From contig NZ_JMIY01000002.1 in NCBI RefSeq assembly GCF_000685155.1, forward strand, positions 256,292 through 310,673: 54,382 nucleotides of DNA, written 5' to 3'. The first letter of the stretch is position 1. Each line of letters starts with the position of its first letter. This DNA comes from Candidatus Methanoperedens nitratireducens (lineage in GTDB: Archaea; Halobacteriota; Methanosarcinia; Methanosarcinales; Methanoperedenaceae). The notes below the pieces were generated by a model, which did no database searches, had not been told where the DNA came from, and saw only the letters and a program-made list of their open reading frames with translations. This document shows positions 35,058-44,162 of this stretch, in pieces. Position numbers and translations under genes: made by a program.

Positions 35058-36233
35058 ATGAAGACATGTATAATGTGCGGCGGCGAGGGCACAAGGCTCA
35101 GGCCGCTTACTTTTGACAGGCCAAAACCGACGATTCCTCTATTAAATAAACCATCGTTAGTACATCTGGTTGAACATCTGGCTATGGAAGGTTTTAATGA
35201 TATCGTGCTTACACTGGGATATCTTGGTGGCGAAATAGAGGCAGCGCTCGGCGATGGCAGTATGTATGGTGTGCATATCGAATATGTACATGAGAAAGAA
35301 AAAATGGGGACTGCAGGAGGAGTAAAAAATGCAGAAGAGTTATTCGAAGGTGAGCCATTCCTGGTCGTGGGAGGAGACCATGTCATGAACCTCAGGCTCA
35401 GGGAATTCTTCCGTTTTCATGAGAAAAACGATGCTCCTGTGACTATAGGCTTAATCCCGATCGATGATCCGCGCGAGTATGGTATCGCTGATCTGGATGT
35501 CAATAACAGGATAACCCGCTTCTTTGAGAAACCGGGCCCGGGTGAGATATTCAGTAACCTTGCAAGTACGGGCATATACGTATGCGACCCGAAGGTCCTG
35601 AAATGGATACCAGGGGAGAAATATGATTTTGCAAAAGACCTTTTTCCGCAGATCATGAAAAAGGGCGAGAATATCAATGGCTTCCTTGTACACGGGAGAT
35701 GGACAGATATAGGTAACCCGCAGGCTTACAGGGAAGCATGCAGATGGATGCTTGAGCAGATGCCGGGCACAAAGATATCAGGGCGCCTTAATGTTAAGGA
35801 TGCAAAGGTGACAGGTCCAATCGATCTTGGACATGATGTATATCTGGGTTCAAATTCTGCTATCGTCGGTCCGATAGTAATTGGAGAGAACACCACGATC
35901 GGAGATAATGTATTGGTCGGCCCATATACATCCATCGGCTCAAACTGCAAGATCGGCAACAACTCAAGAATTCTCTCTTCTTATATCTTTGATAACATTG
36001 AGATAGGCTCTAACACCATGGTCTCAGGTGCAATTATCGATAATGCCACTAAAATAAAAGATTCGTGTATCCTTGAGACAGGCACGGTCATTGGCCCCAG
36101 GGTCATAATCGGGGATGAGGTAACGGTTAATTCACCCGTAAGGATATGGCCTGAGGTCAGAGTAAAAAGTGGAACCAGGGTCAGTGAGAACCTAGGAAAT
36201 GAGGACTTCGACAACGAGATAAAGGGCTCCTAG
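35058..36233 (+). CDS. Sugar-1-phosphate nucleotidyltransferase with left-handed beta-helix
   Basis: About 391 residues. The nucleotide-binding signature is MCGGEGTRLRPLTFDRPKPTIPL, followed by FLVVGGDHVMNL and WTDIGNPQAYREA. The C-terminal third consists of hexapeptide repeats (GPIVIGENTTIGDNVLVGPYTSIGS). It activates a sugar phosphate with NTP, in the manner of glucose-1-phosphate thymidylyl/uridylyl- or mannose-1-phosphate guanylyltransferases; the sugar and base cannot be read from sequence. The ATG at 35058 is chosen over a TTG at 35046. It probably supplies donors for surface glycans. Confidence 0.88.
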   Translation: MKTCIMCGGEGTRLRPLTFDRPKPTIPLLNKPSLVHLVEHLAMEGFNDIVLTLGYLGGEIEAALGDGSMYGVHIEYVHEKEKMGTAGGVKNAEELFEGEPFLVVGGDHVMNLRLREFFRFHEKNDAPVTIGLIPIDDPREYGIADLDVNNRITRFFEKPGPGEIFSNLASTGIYVCDPKVLKWIPGEKYDFAKDLFPQIMKKGENINGFLVHGRWTDIGNPQAYREACRWMLEQMPGTKISGRLNVKDAKVTGPIDLGHDVYLGSNSAIVGPIVIGENTTIGDNVLVGPYTSIGSNCKIGNNSRILSSYIFDNIEIGSNTMVSGAIIDNATKIKDSCILETGTVIGPRVIIGDEVTVNSPVRIWPEVRVKSGTRVSENLGNEDFDNEIKGS

Positions 36234-36236
36234 GAT

Positions 36237-36923
36237 TCAAGTCCCAGGGGATTCCAGTATCTCTACAGAGCCGTCTTTTTTTCCTATATAAATAACATCA
36301 ACACCTGTGAATATTCCATGCTCAACAACGCCGATACATTTTGAAATAGCCTCATCAAGATAAACAGGATCGTCTATTGCTCCAAAATCAGCATCCATAA
36401 TGAGATTCCCGTTATCCGAGATAACAGGTCCGTCTTTATTTATGCCCATACGCAGCTCTGCCCTTCCTCCGAGTTCTGCTATCTGCTTTACTACGAGTAT
36501 TCTTGCAGAGGGTATGACCTCAAGCGGAACAGGGTGGCTCAGAATATCTGTGCATTTTGAATCATCCACTACAACAACAAACCGCCGGGAGGATAGAGCC
36601 ACTATTTTTTCCCGCGTATGCGCGCCTCCTCCGCCTTTGATTGCAGTGAAACTGGCTATCTGATCAGCGCCGTCAATATCAATATCAAGAATGGGGTGCT
36701 CATCCAGGGTGGTAAGGGGAATGCCGTGTTCTGCTGCTAAATATGCTGACTGGTAGGATGTGGGTACACCCATGATCCTGAGGCCTGAAGCGACACGTTT
36801 TCCAAGTTCTTTTATTGCATAGGCAGTAGTTGAGCCTGTGCCAAGTCCGACGACCATTCCGTTTTTTACAAGCTGGGCGGCCTGCTCTCCTGCAGCCTGC
36901 TTTGGATTATTACGATGGGTCAT
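36237..36923 (-). CDS. rpiA: Ribose-5-phosphate isomerase A
   Basis: About 228 residues: [16 protein letters not shown] (phosphate loop), [10 protein letters not shown] with catalytic Asp, [15 protein letters not shown] with catalytic Glu and Lys, and [11 protein letters not shown]. It interconverts ribose-5-phosphate and ribulose-5-phosphate. Starts at 36932 or 36923 are possible. The gene is convergent with the nucleotidyltransferase (3 bases between stops) and divergent from the SPASM radical-SAM gene. Confidence 0.93.
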   Translation of the reverse strand: MTHRNNPKQAAGEQAAQLVKNGMVVGLGTGSTTAYAIKELGKRVASGLRIMGVPTSYQSAYLAAEHGIPLTTLDEHPILDIDIDGADQIASFTAIKGGGGAHTREKIVALSSRRFVVVVDDSKCTDILSHPVPLEVIPSARILVVKQIAELGGRAELRMGINKDGPVISDNGNLIMDADFGAIDDPVYLDEAISKCIGVVEHGIFTGVDVIYIGKKDGSVEILESPGT

Positions 36924-36990
36924 AGTGCGCATCTATGTCTGAGATGATAAAAATACTTGTGGATGATGTCGCCAGAAAGACTGAGTTAAA

Positions 36991-37000
36991 TTTAAATACT
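36991..37000 (+). promoter_or_regulatory. TATA box inside the upstream reading frame of the SPASM gene
   Basis: TTTAAATACT sits about 46 bases before the ATG at 37037, predicting transcription start near 37020. AAGGTG (37027-37032) is then 4 bases before that ATG. This makes 37037 more likely as the start than the ATGs at 36935 or 36944. Confidence 0.55.
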
Positions 37001-37036
37001 ATTAATAGTTTGAGGAAGGTTAAAACAAGGTGTTAT

Positions 37037-38182
37037 ATGGCTTATCACGTGATGCTGATCCCTACTCTGGGCTGTCCATCTAAGTGTAGTTATTGCTGGA
37101 GTTCAGAGGAAGGATCTCCGGTAATGAGCATTGAAACCATCAAAGAAGTGGTTAAATGGCTTAAGAATTTTCGGAGTGAACCGGTTACCTTTACTTTCCA
37201 TGGTGGGGAACCGCTTCTTGCAGGTGCTGATTTTTACCGAAAAGCGCTACCTCTGCTGGCTGAGGGTTTAAGTCATCTGAAGCCGGCTTTTGCCCTGCAG
37301 ACCAATCTCTGGAAAATCACCCCGGAACTGGCACAGATCCTGGCTGAATATAATATTCCCATTGGTTCCAGTTTAGATGGACCGCAGGAGCTTACTGACC
37401 TGCAGAGAGGAAAAGGTTACTACGAGAAGACCATGCGGGGCTATGAAATTGCTAAAGCTTCCGGTCTTAAGGTGAGTTTTATCTGCACCTTTACATCCTA
37501 TTCTGTAAAGTTCAGGGAGGATATTTTTAATTTTTTCCTTGAAAATGGTTTAAATCTTAAATTGCATCCCGCACTGCCATCATTACGTTCCGAAGATCCT
37601 GGAAAATGGGCGCTTGATCCGGAAGAGTATGGGGAATTGTTAGTTTATCTTCTGGATAAATACCTGGAGAACATGAGCAGGATTGAACTTATGAATATTG
37701 ACCACCTGTGTAAATGCGTGTTCACCAACCGGGGCACTGTCTGTACCTTCGTGGATTGTATGGGGGATACGTTTGCAGTGGGACCTGATGGGAGCATATA
37801 TCCCTGCTATCGCTTTGTGGGGATGCCGGATTATGTTATGGGCAATGTTCATGACCATCCGAACATGGAAGATCTGGCTCAATCTCCCGCATGGAAGCTC
37901 ATGTTCCAGTTCAAGGAATATGTAGACCAGAACTGCGGGGAATGCAACTATATCAAATTCTGCCGGGGAGGATGTCCCTATAATGCCATAGCACCTACTG
38001 AGGGTGAAGTAAAGGGCGTCGATCCCCACTGTACTGCCTATAAGAGGATATTCAAAGAAATAACAGAGCGGTGGGAGAAGGAGTTTTTAGGAGGCTCTGG
38101 TATGCCAATGTTTGGGTTTCCATCTGAACCTGCGAGGGATGCCAGGCCGGGTGTGATGGCGATAATGCTTAAGCGGCTCTGA
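37037..38182 (+). CDS. Radical SAM/SPASM peptide-modifying enzyme, methanogen type
   Basis: About 381 residues from the ATG at 37037. The radical SAM motif is LGCPSKCSYCWSS; the barrel has TFHGGEPLLAG and LQTNLWKI. The SPASM region has TVCTFVDCMG, GSIYPCYRFVG, NCGECNYIKFCRGGCPYNA and DPHC, enough for two auxiliary [4Fe-4S] clusters. It resembles the putative peptide-modifying SPASM family described from methanogens (Mhun_1560-like). The substrate peptide is unknown; the next frame downstream (38208) is a possible but weak candidate. The frame could extend upstream to 36935, but the TATA box and ribosome site argue against it. Confidence 0.82.
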   Translation: MAYHVMLIPTLGCPSKCSYCWSSEEGSPVMSIETIKEVVKWLKNFRSEPVTFTFHGGEPLLAGADFYRKALPLLAEGLSHLKPAFALQTNLWKITPELAQILAEYNIPIGSSLDGPQELTDLQRGKGYYEKTMRGYEIAKASGLKVSFICTFTSYSVKFREDIFNFFLENGLNLKLHPALPSLRSEDPGKWALDPEEYGELLVYLLDKYLENMSRIELMNIDHLCKCVFTNRGTVCTFVDCMGDTFAVGPDGSIYPCYRFVGMPDYVMGNVHDHPNMEDLAQSPAWKLMFQFKEYVDQNCGECNYIKFCRGGCPYNAIAPTEGEVKGVDPHCTAYKRIFKEITERWEKEFLGGSGMPMFGFPSEPARDARPGVMAIMLKRL

Positions 38183-38207
38183 TGTTTTCAAATGGAGCTG
38201 ATAGAGT

Positions 38208-38390
38208 TTGTTAGAATTTGTAAAAAAGATTTTTCTAATGCGCTGGCTCTGGAGTATATTCGCGGGTTTTTATCTTGTAGCGTTCGTTAAGTTAGAAGTA
38301 AGACGGTTAAAAGAGCATGTATCATGGTATGAGCAGAAGGCTACTATCAATAGACCTGCTGTTAACAACTATTTGAGGGCAAATGCGTAA
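38208..38390 (+). CDS. Short open frame after the SPASM gene, uncertain
   Basis: 60 codons from a TTG, 25 bases after the radical-SAM stop. The N-terminal half has a hydrophobic stretch (MRWLWSIFAGFYLVAFV) and the rest is basic. There is no Cys, so it is not a typical Cys-rich precursor. It could be a small membrane protein, a substrate peptide or a fragment belonging to the transposase debris that follows. I do not recognise it. Confidence 0.25.
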   Translation: MLEFVKKIFLMRWLWSIFAGFYLVAFVKLEVRRLKEHVSWYEQKATINRPAVNNYLRANA

Positions 38391-38399
38391 GTCCTAGAA

Positions 38400-38665
38400 T
38401 CATAGAAAAAATTTCTGAAAATACAGGGCATAGAGCCGTTATTTGCACATCCCTATTATCCGCAGGATAAAGGCAAGGTAGAGAGGACGATAAGGAACGT
38501 TGCAGAGGAATTTGTGAACCTGCAGAGCTACGCTCCACTTCGTGAGCAAGAAATTCCCACAATGGCTGGGTGGGCAGATAAAGGAGTATAAGGTATGGTA
38601 CAACGAGGAAAGACTACACAGAGGAATAGGGATATAACCGACAAAGCTATATGGGGAGGTGTAAC
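38400..38665 (+). pseudogene. Decayed DDE integrase-core transposase (3' part)
   Basis: Translation across 38409-38535 gives IEPLFAHPYYPQDKGKVERT followed by IRNVAEEFVNLQSY, the conserved end of an IS3/IS481-type integrase core with the catalytic Glu. After a frameshift near 38540 the match continues (KKFPQWLGGQIKEYKVWYNEE, then RLHRGIG) and then meets a stop before PTKLYGEV. The start is missing. This is a dead insertion sequence at the left edge of the accessory island. Confidence 0.75.
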
Positions 38666-38701
38666 GTTGGAAAGTTGACTTAACATACAGGCATTAACGG
38701 C

Positions 38702-41700
38702 TTATGAAATATTATTTTCAAATGGTGAATAAAACTTTTCATCCAATGCTACTATACATTTAAGAGACTCTGCATTGGTAATTTCACCGTTCGTAAATTT
38801 TTTTACAACCTCTTTTAAATCATTTTCATTTCCGAATTTTATAATCGTCTTGTATGCCTCATTCCTAACATCTGGTGAAGAATCCCTCAGCAGATCTGTT
38901 GTTGCTGCAAGATCATCATAAGTGGTTAATTTTTCAAACACTCTTACGGCCGCTGCTTTTATATTTGGTTCAGGACTTCTCAGCATATCTATTACTGTTG
39001 TAAGATCATCATGAGTAACTAATTTTTCAAATGCTTTGATAGCCACATCTCTTATTTCATGTTCTGAATCCCGGAGTATATTGATTATAGTATAAAGGTC
39101 ATCATGAGTAACTAATTTTTCAAATGCTTTAATAGCTGCTCTTCTAGCATACCAACTTCTCTCCCTTAGCAAGCCTATTATCTTCGGTAAATCATCATGT
39201 GTTACCAATTTTTCAAAAGCAAAAAAAGCAGCATAACTTACATGTCCACCCCGGTTTCTCATATAATAGCCACCTTTAAGTATATCTATTATTCTTGGTA
39301 GGTCATCATGTGTTACAAATTTTTCAAATTCTTTGGAAGCGTTTTCCATTTCATCTACACTAAAAATCCTTTGGTATCTCGTTTTGAAGAAATCCTCAAG
39401 TGTTGTTATTGTATAATTATCCATAGAATCAAATTCTTCGGCAGTTTTATCTCGCTCTCTAAGAATCATATTGTATCTCTTCTTTAAGAAGTGCTCAAGC
39501 TCCATTAATCTAAAATTATCTTCCGAATCTAATTCTTTAGGTTTATTTTTCATCTCTTCCTTCTCGTCCAGATACACTTTAAAAAAATCATCATAGAAAT
39601 AATCTATGTTCTTATATTTAAAGATCATACATATTATTGGAGTAAGATCATCATGAGTGACTAATTTCTCAAACATTGTAAACGCAGTTCTTCTCACAGT
39701 TATATCATGGCTATTGATCATATCCATTATTGTTTCGAAGTCGTTGTAAGCTGTTAATTTTTCATACACTGCATCAACTGTATCTTTGGTATTTTTATCA
39801 TAATCCATACGCATATATACTATACTTTTAATTTTATCATGAGTAACTAATTTTCTTAATGCCTCCGTCATTACTTTTCGTATATATGGATTTGTGTCAT
39901 TAAGCATATCTATTATTATCGGAATATCACTATGAATCACTAATCTATCAAATGCTCCTGTAGCAACTCTTTTTATGGTTGTATCAGCATCTTTGAGCAT
40001 GCCCATTATTATCGGAATATCACTATGAATCACTAATCTATCAAATGCCTCGATCATAGTTCTCCTCACATTTATATCAGAGTCTTTTAGCATATCGATT
40101 ATTGTTATTAGATTGCTATGAGTCGCGAATTTATCAAATGCTCCTGTAGCCGCTCCTCTCATTTTTAGAGTAGGATCCATTACAATATCTGTTCTACCTA
40201 ATCTCTCAAGTGCAACGGTTGCAGCTTCTCTGACTTTCGAAGATCTACCAGCTAATGCTTTCTTAACAATCGTTATATACACACCTTTATCTTCTCTGAA
40301 CCACCACCATGCAGGCCCGTTCCCTATAAGATAACTGAAAATTAGTAATTCTTTTTCATCAAAATCAGGAATAATCGATTCTTTCATAGAATACAATAAA
40401 GCCATCTCATTGGGCTCAAGAAGTGTAGGAATAAATGTATAATGTTTTGCCTTTGTTCGAAGTATGTCCCTGACACCCCTTAACGGACGCTCACTATCTT
40501 TTATCATCTCCTCCACTTTTGATGCTAGGAAGTCATGAATAATTTCATAATTTTCGTCATCTAAATGCCTAATCAATCTCTTTTTCACTAATAGATCAAG
40601 TAATTCTTGAAGTTCGTTGTCGATAATTTTTAAATATCGTTTAAGGTCAGATTTATTTTTCTGCTCTTTTGCTCTATCTCTAATAAGTTCTTTTAAAATC
40701 TCCTCTACGTTTCTTCTTTTTTCTGAATTAGCATCTCCGAACTCGTTTAATTGATAGATAAGATAATTACCAATGATATTTTCGACATTTACTGCTTTAT
40801 TATTATAAAGTTCTTCTGTTATAACACCATTGTTCGATTTTGCTAAATTGATCAAGCTACTTGCTACTATTTGAATAAACGGTGGATAAAATCTTCCATT
40901 TTCTGATTTTTTATCTATTTCTTCAATAATCTTTTCAAGCAGTTCATCGGTAATACTGACATTACCTGTAGAAAATATAGTTCTTAAGACCTCAAATGCA
41001 ACTGATTTATCAAGACCAAGGAGATGAAATCTTTTTGGATGGGTTATTCCTGATTTATCAAGAAAGGAACCAATTTCAGCTTCGTAATCGCCTCTGTAGG
41101 AAAGCAAGGTATGAACATTTCTAAAAGATTTTCCATATATACGCAATAAAGTTCGTCCAATTTTTTCTTTTTCAGGTGGAGGAGAACGAAGTATATCCTC
41201 AAATTGATCAATAGCTATAATTATATCGGAATCGCATTGCTCAGATAACTTCTTGATACTAGAGGTAATATCGCTCGATTCATATCCAACTGAAACTTTA
41301 GCATTTATATCATTTAAAATACTTTTAACTGGATCAGGGTTAATAGGTCTTGTCCATATGCACTTCCATCCCATACTTCTAAATTTTGGAAAGAGACCCG
41401 CTCTTATAAGCGAAGTTTTCCCAACTCCTGAATTTCCAATCAACAAAGAGGTATTTGATCCTATTACTTTAGTCAGAAGTTCTCTGGATTCTCTGTCACG
41501 TCCTTTAAAAATTCTCGCCTCATCTTCTGTATAAAAATCCATCTCAATAAGAGTACGTTCATTCTCTTTCTCAGCGTCCCATTTTATTTTTCTTTGGTCA
41601 ATAAAAGATTTTATTCTATGAGGATATCCATGAGCTTGCAAAACCGGAGCAATGCGTTCTATTTGATTTTGCGTCATTGAAACACCCTTTTCGATAATAC

Positions 41701-42355
41701 TAATATCTTTGGAATTTTCAGGAGCAGCAGTCATTTTAATTTGAGATTCTGCATCAAAATCCCAGCCCTGTATGAGTTTTCTGAATCTTGTTTTATCTTC
41801 TTCTTTTTTAGTATCGCCCACATTAATATGAGCAATCCTTGAATTGTCTGTATGCAGGACATCAGCAAGTTTGAACAGTGCCGAGAGAAGTCTAACATGG
41901 ATATCGTCATTTCCTATCGGATATGTCTCAGGTGTATCATCAAAGACTTCATCAATATCATGAGAACCTATAATATAACTCAAAACCTTACCTTCGGGAT
42001 CACTGACATGATATTTTTCTGGATTGGAGTAAATATCCTTCATTGCAACTGTTGCATGTCCTTCATCAAAATCATCTGATTTTCCTGCATCGTGATAACA
42101 TGCCGCCGCTGAAATCAAGAATAATTCCAGTGGCGAAAAACGAGTATCTTTTTCATCATCAGAGATTATTTTTCCAAGATTATTCTCAACAGTTATACAA
42201 TGAAGCGATCCCTGTTGATGGTTTTCTTTAGAACGCTGCCTTTCTTGAAGTTCTTGAGCTTCTGTCCACAGTGTTTCTATTCTATGATAAAGATAAACAT
42301 CCCTTTTCTCTAATATTTTCCTGATTGGAATTTTTCCCTTCTCACGACCGATCAT
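38702..42355 (-). CDS. HD-domain / nSTAND NTPase / HEAT-repeat protein
   Basis: 1217 residues in three parts. Residues ~20-200 form an HD phosphohydrolase-like domain: CYHDAGKSDDF gives His88-Asp89, then His100, SHDID (His132) and LADVLHTD (Asp165), resembling the HD domain found in conflict-system proteins. Residues ~300-640 form a STAND NTPase (FKGRDRESRELL, Walker A IGNSGVGKTSLIRAGLFP, Walker B IIIAIDQFEDIL). From ~735 to the end lie about twelve 31-residue HEAT-like repeats, many with FEKLVTHDDL. STAND proteins sense a trigger through C-terminal repeats and fire an N-terminal effector; the HD domain would be the effector. TTTATATA (42369-42376) implies a near-leaderless mRNA. Confidence 0.82.
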   Translation of the reverse strand: MIGREKGKIPIRKILEKRDVYLYHRIETLWTEAQELQERQRSKENHQQGSLHCITVENNLGKIISDDEKDTRFSPLELFLISAAACYHDAGKSDDFDEGHATVAMKDIYSNPEKYHVSDPEGKVLSYIIGSHDIDEVFDDTPETYPIGNDDIHVRLLSALFKLADVLHTDNSRIAHINVGDTKKEEDKTRFRKLIQGWDFDAESQIKMTAAPENSKDISIIEKGVSMTQNQIERIAPVLQAHGYPHRIKSFIDQRKIKWDAEKENERTLIEMDFYTEDEARIFKGRDRESRELLTKVIGSNTSLLIGNSGVGKTSLIRAGLFPKFRSMGWKCIWTRPINPDPVKSILNDINAKVSVGYESSDITSSIKKLSEQCDSDIIIAIDQFEDILRSPPPEKEKIGRTLLRIYGKSFRNVHTLLSYRGDYEAEIGSFLDKSGITHPKRFHLLGLDKSVAFEVLRTIFSTGNVSITDELLEKIIEEIDKKSENGRFYPPFIQIVASSLINLAKSNNGVITEELYNNKAVNVENIIGNYLIYQLNEFGDANSEKRRNVEEILKELIRDRAKEQKNKSDLKRYLKIIDNELQELLDLLVKKRLIRHLDDENYEIIHDFLASKVEEMIKDSERPLRGVRDILRTKAKHYTFIPTLLEPNEMALLYSMKESIIPDFDEKELLIFSYLIGNGPAWWWFREDKGVYITIVKKALAGRSSKVREAATVALERLGRTDIVMDPTLKMRGAATGAFDKFATHSNLITIIDMLKDSDINVRRTMIEAFDRLVIHSDIPIIMGMLKDADTTIKRVATGAFDRLVIHSDIPIIIDMLNDTNPYIRKVMTEALRKLVTHDKIKSIVYMRMDYDKNTKDTVDAVYEKLTAYNDFETIMDMINSHDITVRRTAFTMFEKLVTHDDLTPIICMIFKYKNIDYFYDDFFKVYLDEKEEMKNKPKELDSEDNFRLMELEHFLKKRYNMILRERDKTAEEFDSMDNYTITTLEDFFKTRYQRIFSVDEMENASKEFEKFVTHDDLPRIIDILKGGYYMRNRGGHVSYAAFFAFEKLVTHDDLPKIIGLLRERSWYARRAAIKAFEKLVTHDDLYTIINILRDSEHEIRDVAIKAFEKLVTHDDLTTVIDMLRSPEPNIKAAAVRVFEKLTTYDDLAATTDLLRDSSPDVRNEAYKTIIKFGNENDLKEVVKKFTNGEITNAESLKCIVALDEKFYSPFENNIS
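38880..40150 (-). repeat. 93-base coding repeats of the HEAT array
   Basis: Successive units are 93 bases apart; for example TCATCATGAG recurs at 39006 and 39099. Near-identical blocks encode FEKLVTHDDL at several positions, and two copies of ATCACTATGAATCACTAATC (near 39923 and 40016) encode another unit pair. Such DNA-level identity implies recent duplication or gene conversion within the array. Confidence 0.75.
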
Positions 42356-42653
42356 TAATTGCTAATTCTTTATATAGTGCAATAAATGTTACTATTCAAT
42401 CTTTAGTTTCTAGTTTTTAATATTTATTTGAATGCAGATTTATCTCTTAGCAATTAAACTCTTGGAAGTTTAGGGTATTAGAAGCTACAAATCTTTTATA
42501 TAAAAACTATGAATAGGCTTCATTCCCGTGATGTACCTCATTATAAATTTTATCCGTGCCCTCATTTTTAGCGCTACTATTATCCTACAGGCTCAAGATA
42601 TTCTAAGCATGCACACAATCCCTATAGAGAGCAGTCACTATACCCCGTACTTG
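42356..42653. other. Gap between the HD-STAND gene and the insertion sequence
   Basis: This 298-base stretch holds the TATA box of the HD-STAND gene (42369-42376) and no whole gene. On the minus strand near 42515-42590 a short frame reads NEGTDKIYNEVHHGNEAYS before a stop, possibly the tail of a lost gene. Evidence for that is weak. Confidence 0.35.
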
Positions 42654-43909
42654 AACAGTAGTTGGCAAGGTAAAGTTTATCATCACACTATACTTATCTT
42701 TTCAATATGTTATCGTCCACTGAGATGAGGTTATACCAAACCCTCAAGAAGAAGTTCTATCCGATGTTTGAATTCAAGCAGAGACATAATGTCACTACAG
42801 GCAGACAAGATAATCTTTTAGACTGCATTGTTCATGCAGCCATAACTGATGATTTTATAGAGAACAGTACGCAAATCCTAAAATCGAGAGAAAAGGATGT
42901 ACCTGCTCCGAGAACAATAAGATATCACTTAGAAAAGCTTGAAATCGATGAAATTCTCAGGCAAGAGAGCAAAATTTCTGAAGAACTGTATCGAATGGTA
43001 GAGAAACAGAGATGGTTTGTGAATAAGGTGGACCTCTCAATTGATACACATGACTGGATGTACTACGGCGATACAGATGATGAGATGGTTCTTGGCACAC
43101 AAGCAAAAAATGGTACCTCCTACGCATACAAGTTTGCAACTATAAACGTTGTTGAGAGAGGGATCAGGTTTACACTGAAAGCACTTCCAATCAGGAATTA
43201 CTCAGAGATTTGCAATGTAGTGGAGGAGCTTATCAAATACGCTATGCAAAAAGTGAAGATTAAAAGGATTTACCTCGATCGTGGATTCTATGAAGTTCCA
43301 ATTGTTAGAATGCTCAAGAGATTGGGCGTACATTTTGTAATCCAGGCAAAGAAAAGTACAGGGATAATGAAGGTTATCGAGAAGAATAAAGATAAAAAGG
43401 TAATTGCAGTGGACTATAAAATGAAGAGGAAGCGAAAAGCACCTTCAGGGAAAGAAGATGTTAAACTGTTTATCATTCCGCACAGACGAAAGAAAAATGA
43501 GCGTGTATGCTTTGTAACAAACCTGGATGTAAATGAGAAAAATGCTAAGAAGTATGCTGAGGGTTACAGGAAGAGATGGGGCATAGAAACAAGCTACAGG
43601 GTGAAGAAGGAAGCTTTCAGACCAAAGACGACATCGAAGAACTATGCTATCAGATTATTTTTCTTCCTTTTCTCCGTATGCCTCTATAACCTGTGGATTT
43701 TGATTAATATCGGTCTGGGACTAGCACTCGACAGGAGAAAGCCAGAAAAACCATTAGTCACGGCGAAAATGTTCGGAAATTTGTTTATCGCTGCTTATGA
43801 TATTGGGGGATTAACTTAGCTCGTCCAATAGTCCTTATTTCTTCGATACTTGCTCTATGGGATATCATCGTGAAAATGATTATATTTGTCTACATTGCCA
43901 ACTACTGTT
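42654..43909 (+). mobile_element. ISH3/IS4-group insertion sequence
   Basis: A 1256-base element bounded by 19-base terminal inverted repeats: AACAGTAGTTGGCAAGGTA at 42654-42672 and its inverse with one mismatch at 43891-43909. It contains one intact transposase gene (42707-43819). I find no convincing target-site duplication in the flanks, so it may be an old insertion or have had its flanks rearranged. Confidence 0.88.
42707..43819 (+). CDS. ISH3-like DDE transposase
   Basis: 370 residues, uninterrupted. The DDE core is visible: SIDTHDWMYYG (first Asp), KRIYLDRGFYEV (second Asp) and YRKRWGIETSYRVKKE (Glu in the Y-R-E signature). This is the IS4 superfamily, close to ISH3-type archaeal elements. 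The intact frame and good terminal repeats suggest it can still move. It starts 35 bases inside the left end of the element. Confidence 0.9.
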   Translation: MLSSTEMRLYQTLKKKFYPMFEFKQRHNVTTGRQDNLLDCIVHAAITDDFIENSTQILKSREKDVPAPRTIRYHLEKLEIDEILRQESKISEELYRMVEKQRWFVNKVDLSIDTHDWMYYGDTDDEMVLGTQAKNGTSYAYKFATINVVERGIRFTLKALPIRNYSEICNVVEELIKYAMQKVKIKRIYLDRGFYEVPIVRMLKRLGVHFVIQAKKSTGIMKVIEKNKDKKVIAVDYKMKRKRKAPSGKEDVKLFIIPHRRKKNERVCFVTNLDVNEKNAKKYAEGYRKRWGIETSYRVKKEAFRPKTTSKNYAIRLFFFLFSVCLYNLWILINIGLGLALDRRKPEKPLVTAKMFGNLFIAAYDIGGLT

Positions 43910-44162
43910 GAAGGGTACAGCTCTTGTTAGCGTTTTTTGCCTGTAAAGCTTTTTCGCCGCTTGTACAGTTCTGGGTGGAAATGTATTTTTCAACCACTTC
44001 CCGGCCCTGCCCAACCGAGCCATGATAGCAACCAGGAGCCTGGAGATGATCTTCACATCTTTAAAAGTCGGTGCAGGGCTCCAATGTGGGGCGACTGTAA
44101 AGGCGCGCTGCAAGCTCGTCGTTGCTCAGGTCAGTGATCTTAGCAACATACCTTAAAACCAT
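43910..44162 (-). pseudogene. Broken gene next to the insertion sequence
   Basis: On the minus strand a frame starts at 44162 (MVLRYVAKITDLSNDELAAR), reaches a stop near 44068, and continues in another frame (PTFKDVKIISRLLVAIMARL, then GKWLKNTFPPRTVQAAKKLY) until the right end of the insertion sequence at 43909. The GC-rich, protein-like composition suggests a former gene carrying a frameshift and cut by the element. No family is recognised. The sequence beyond the other end of the element does not clearly continue it. Confidence 0.45.

Noticed and set aside
38880-40150. Possible CRISPR array because of regularly spaced repeats
   Set aside because: The 93-base spacing lies inside one uninterrupted reading frame and encodes HEAT-like repeats.
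42640-43920. Target-site duplication at the ISH3-like element
   Set aside because: Flanking bases next to the 19-base ends do not form a convincing direct repeat of 3-8 bases.
43937-44137. 66-codon plus-strand frame beside the insertion sequence
   Set aside because: The minus strand of the same stretch has a more protein-like translation, so this is probably its shadow.
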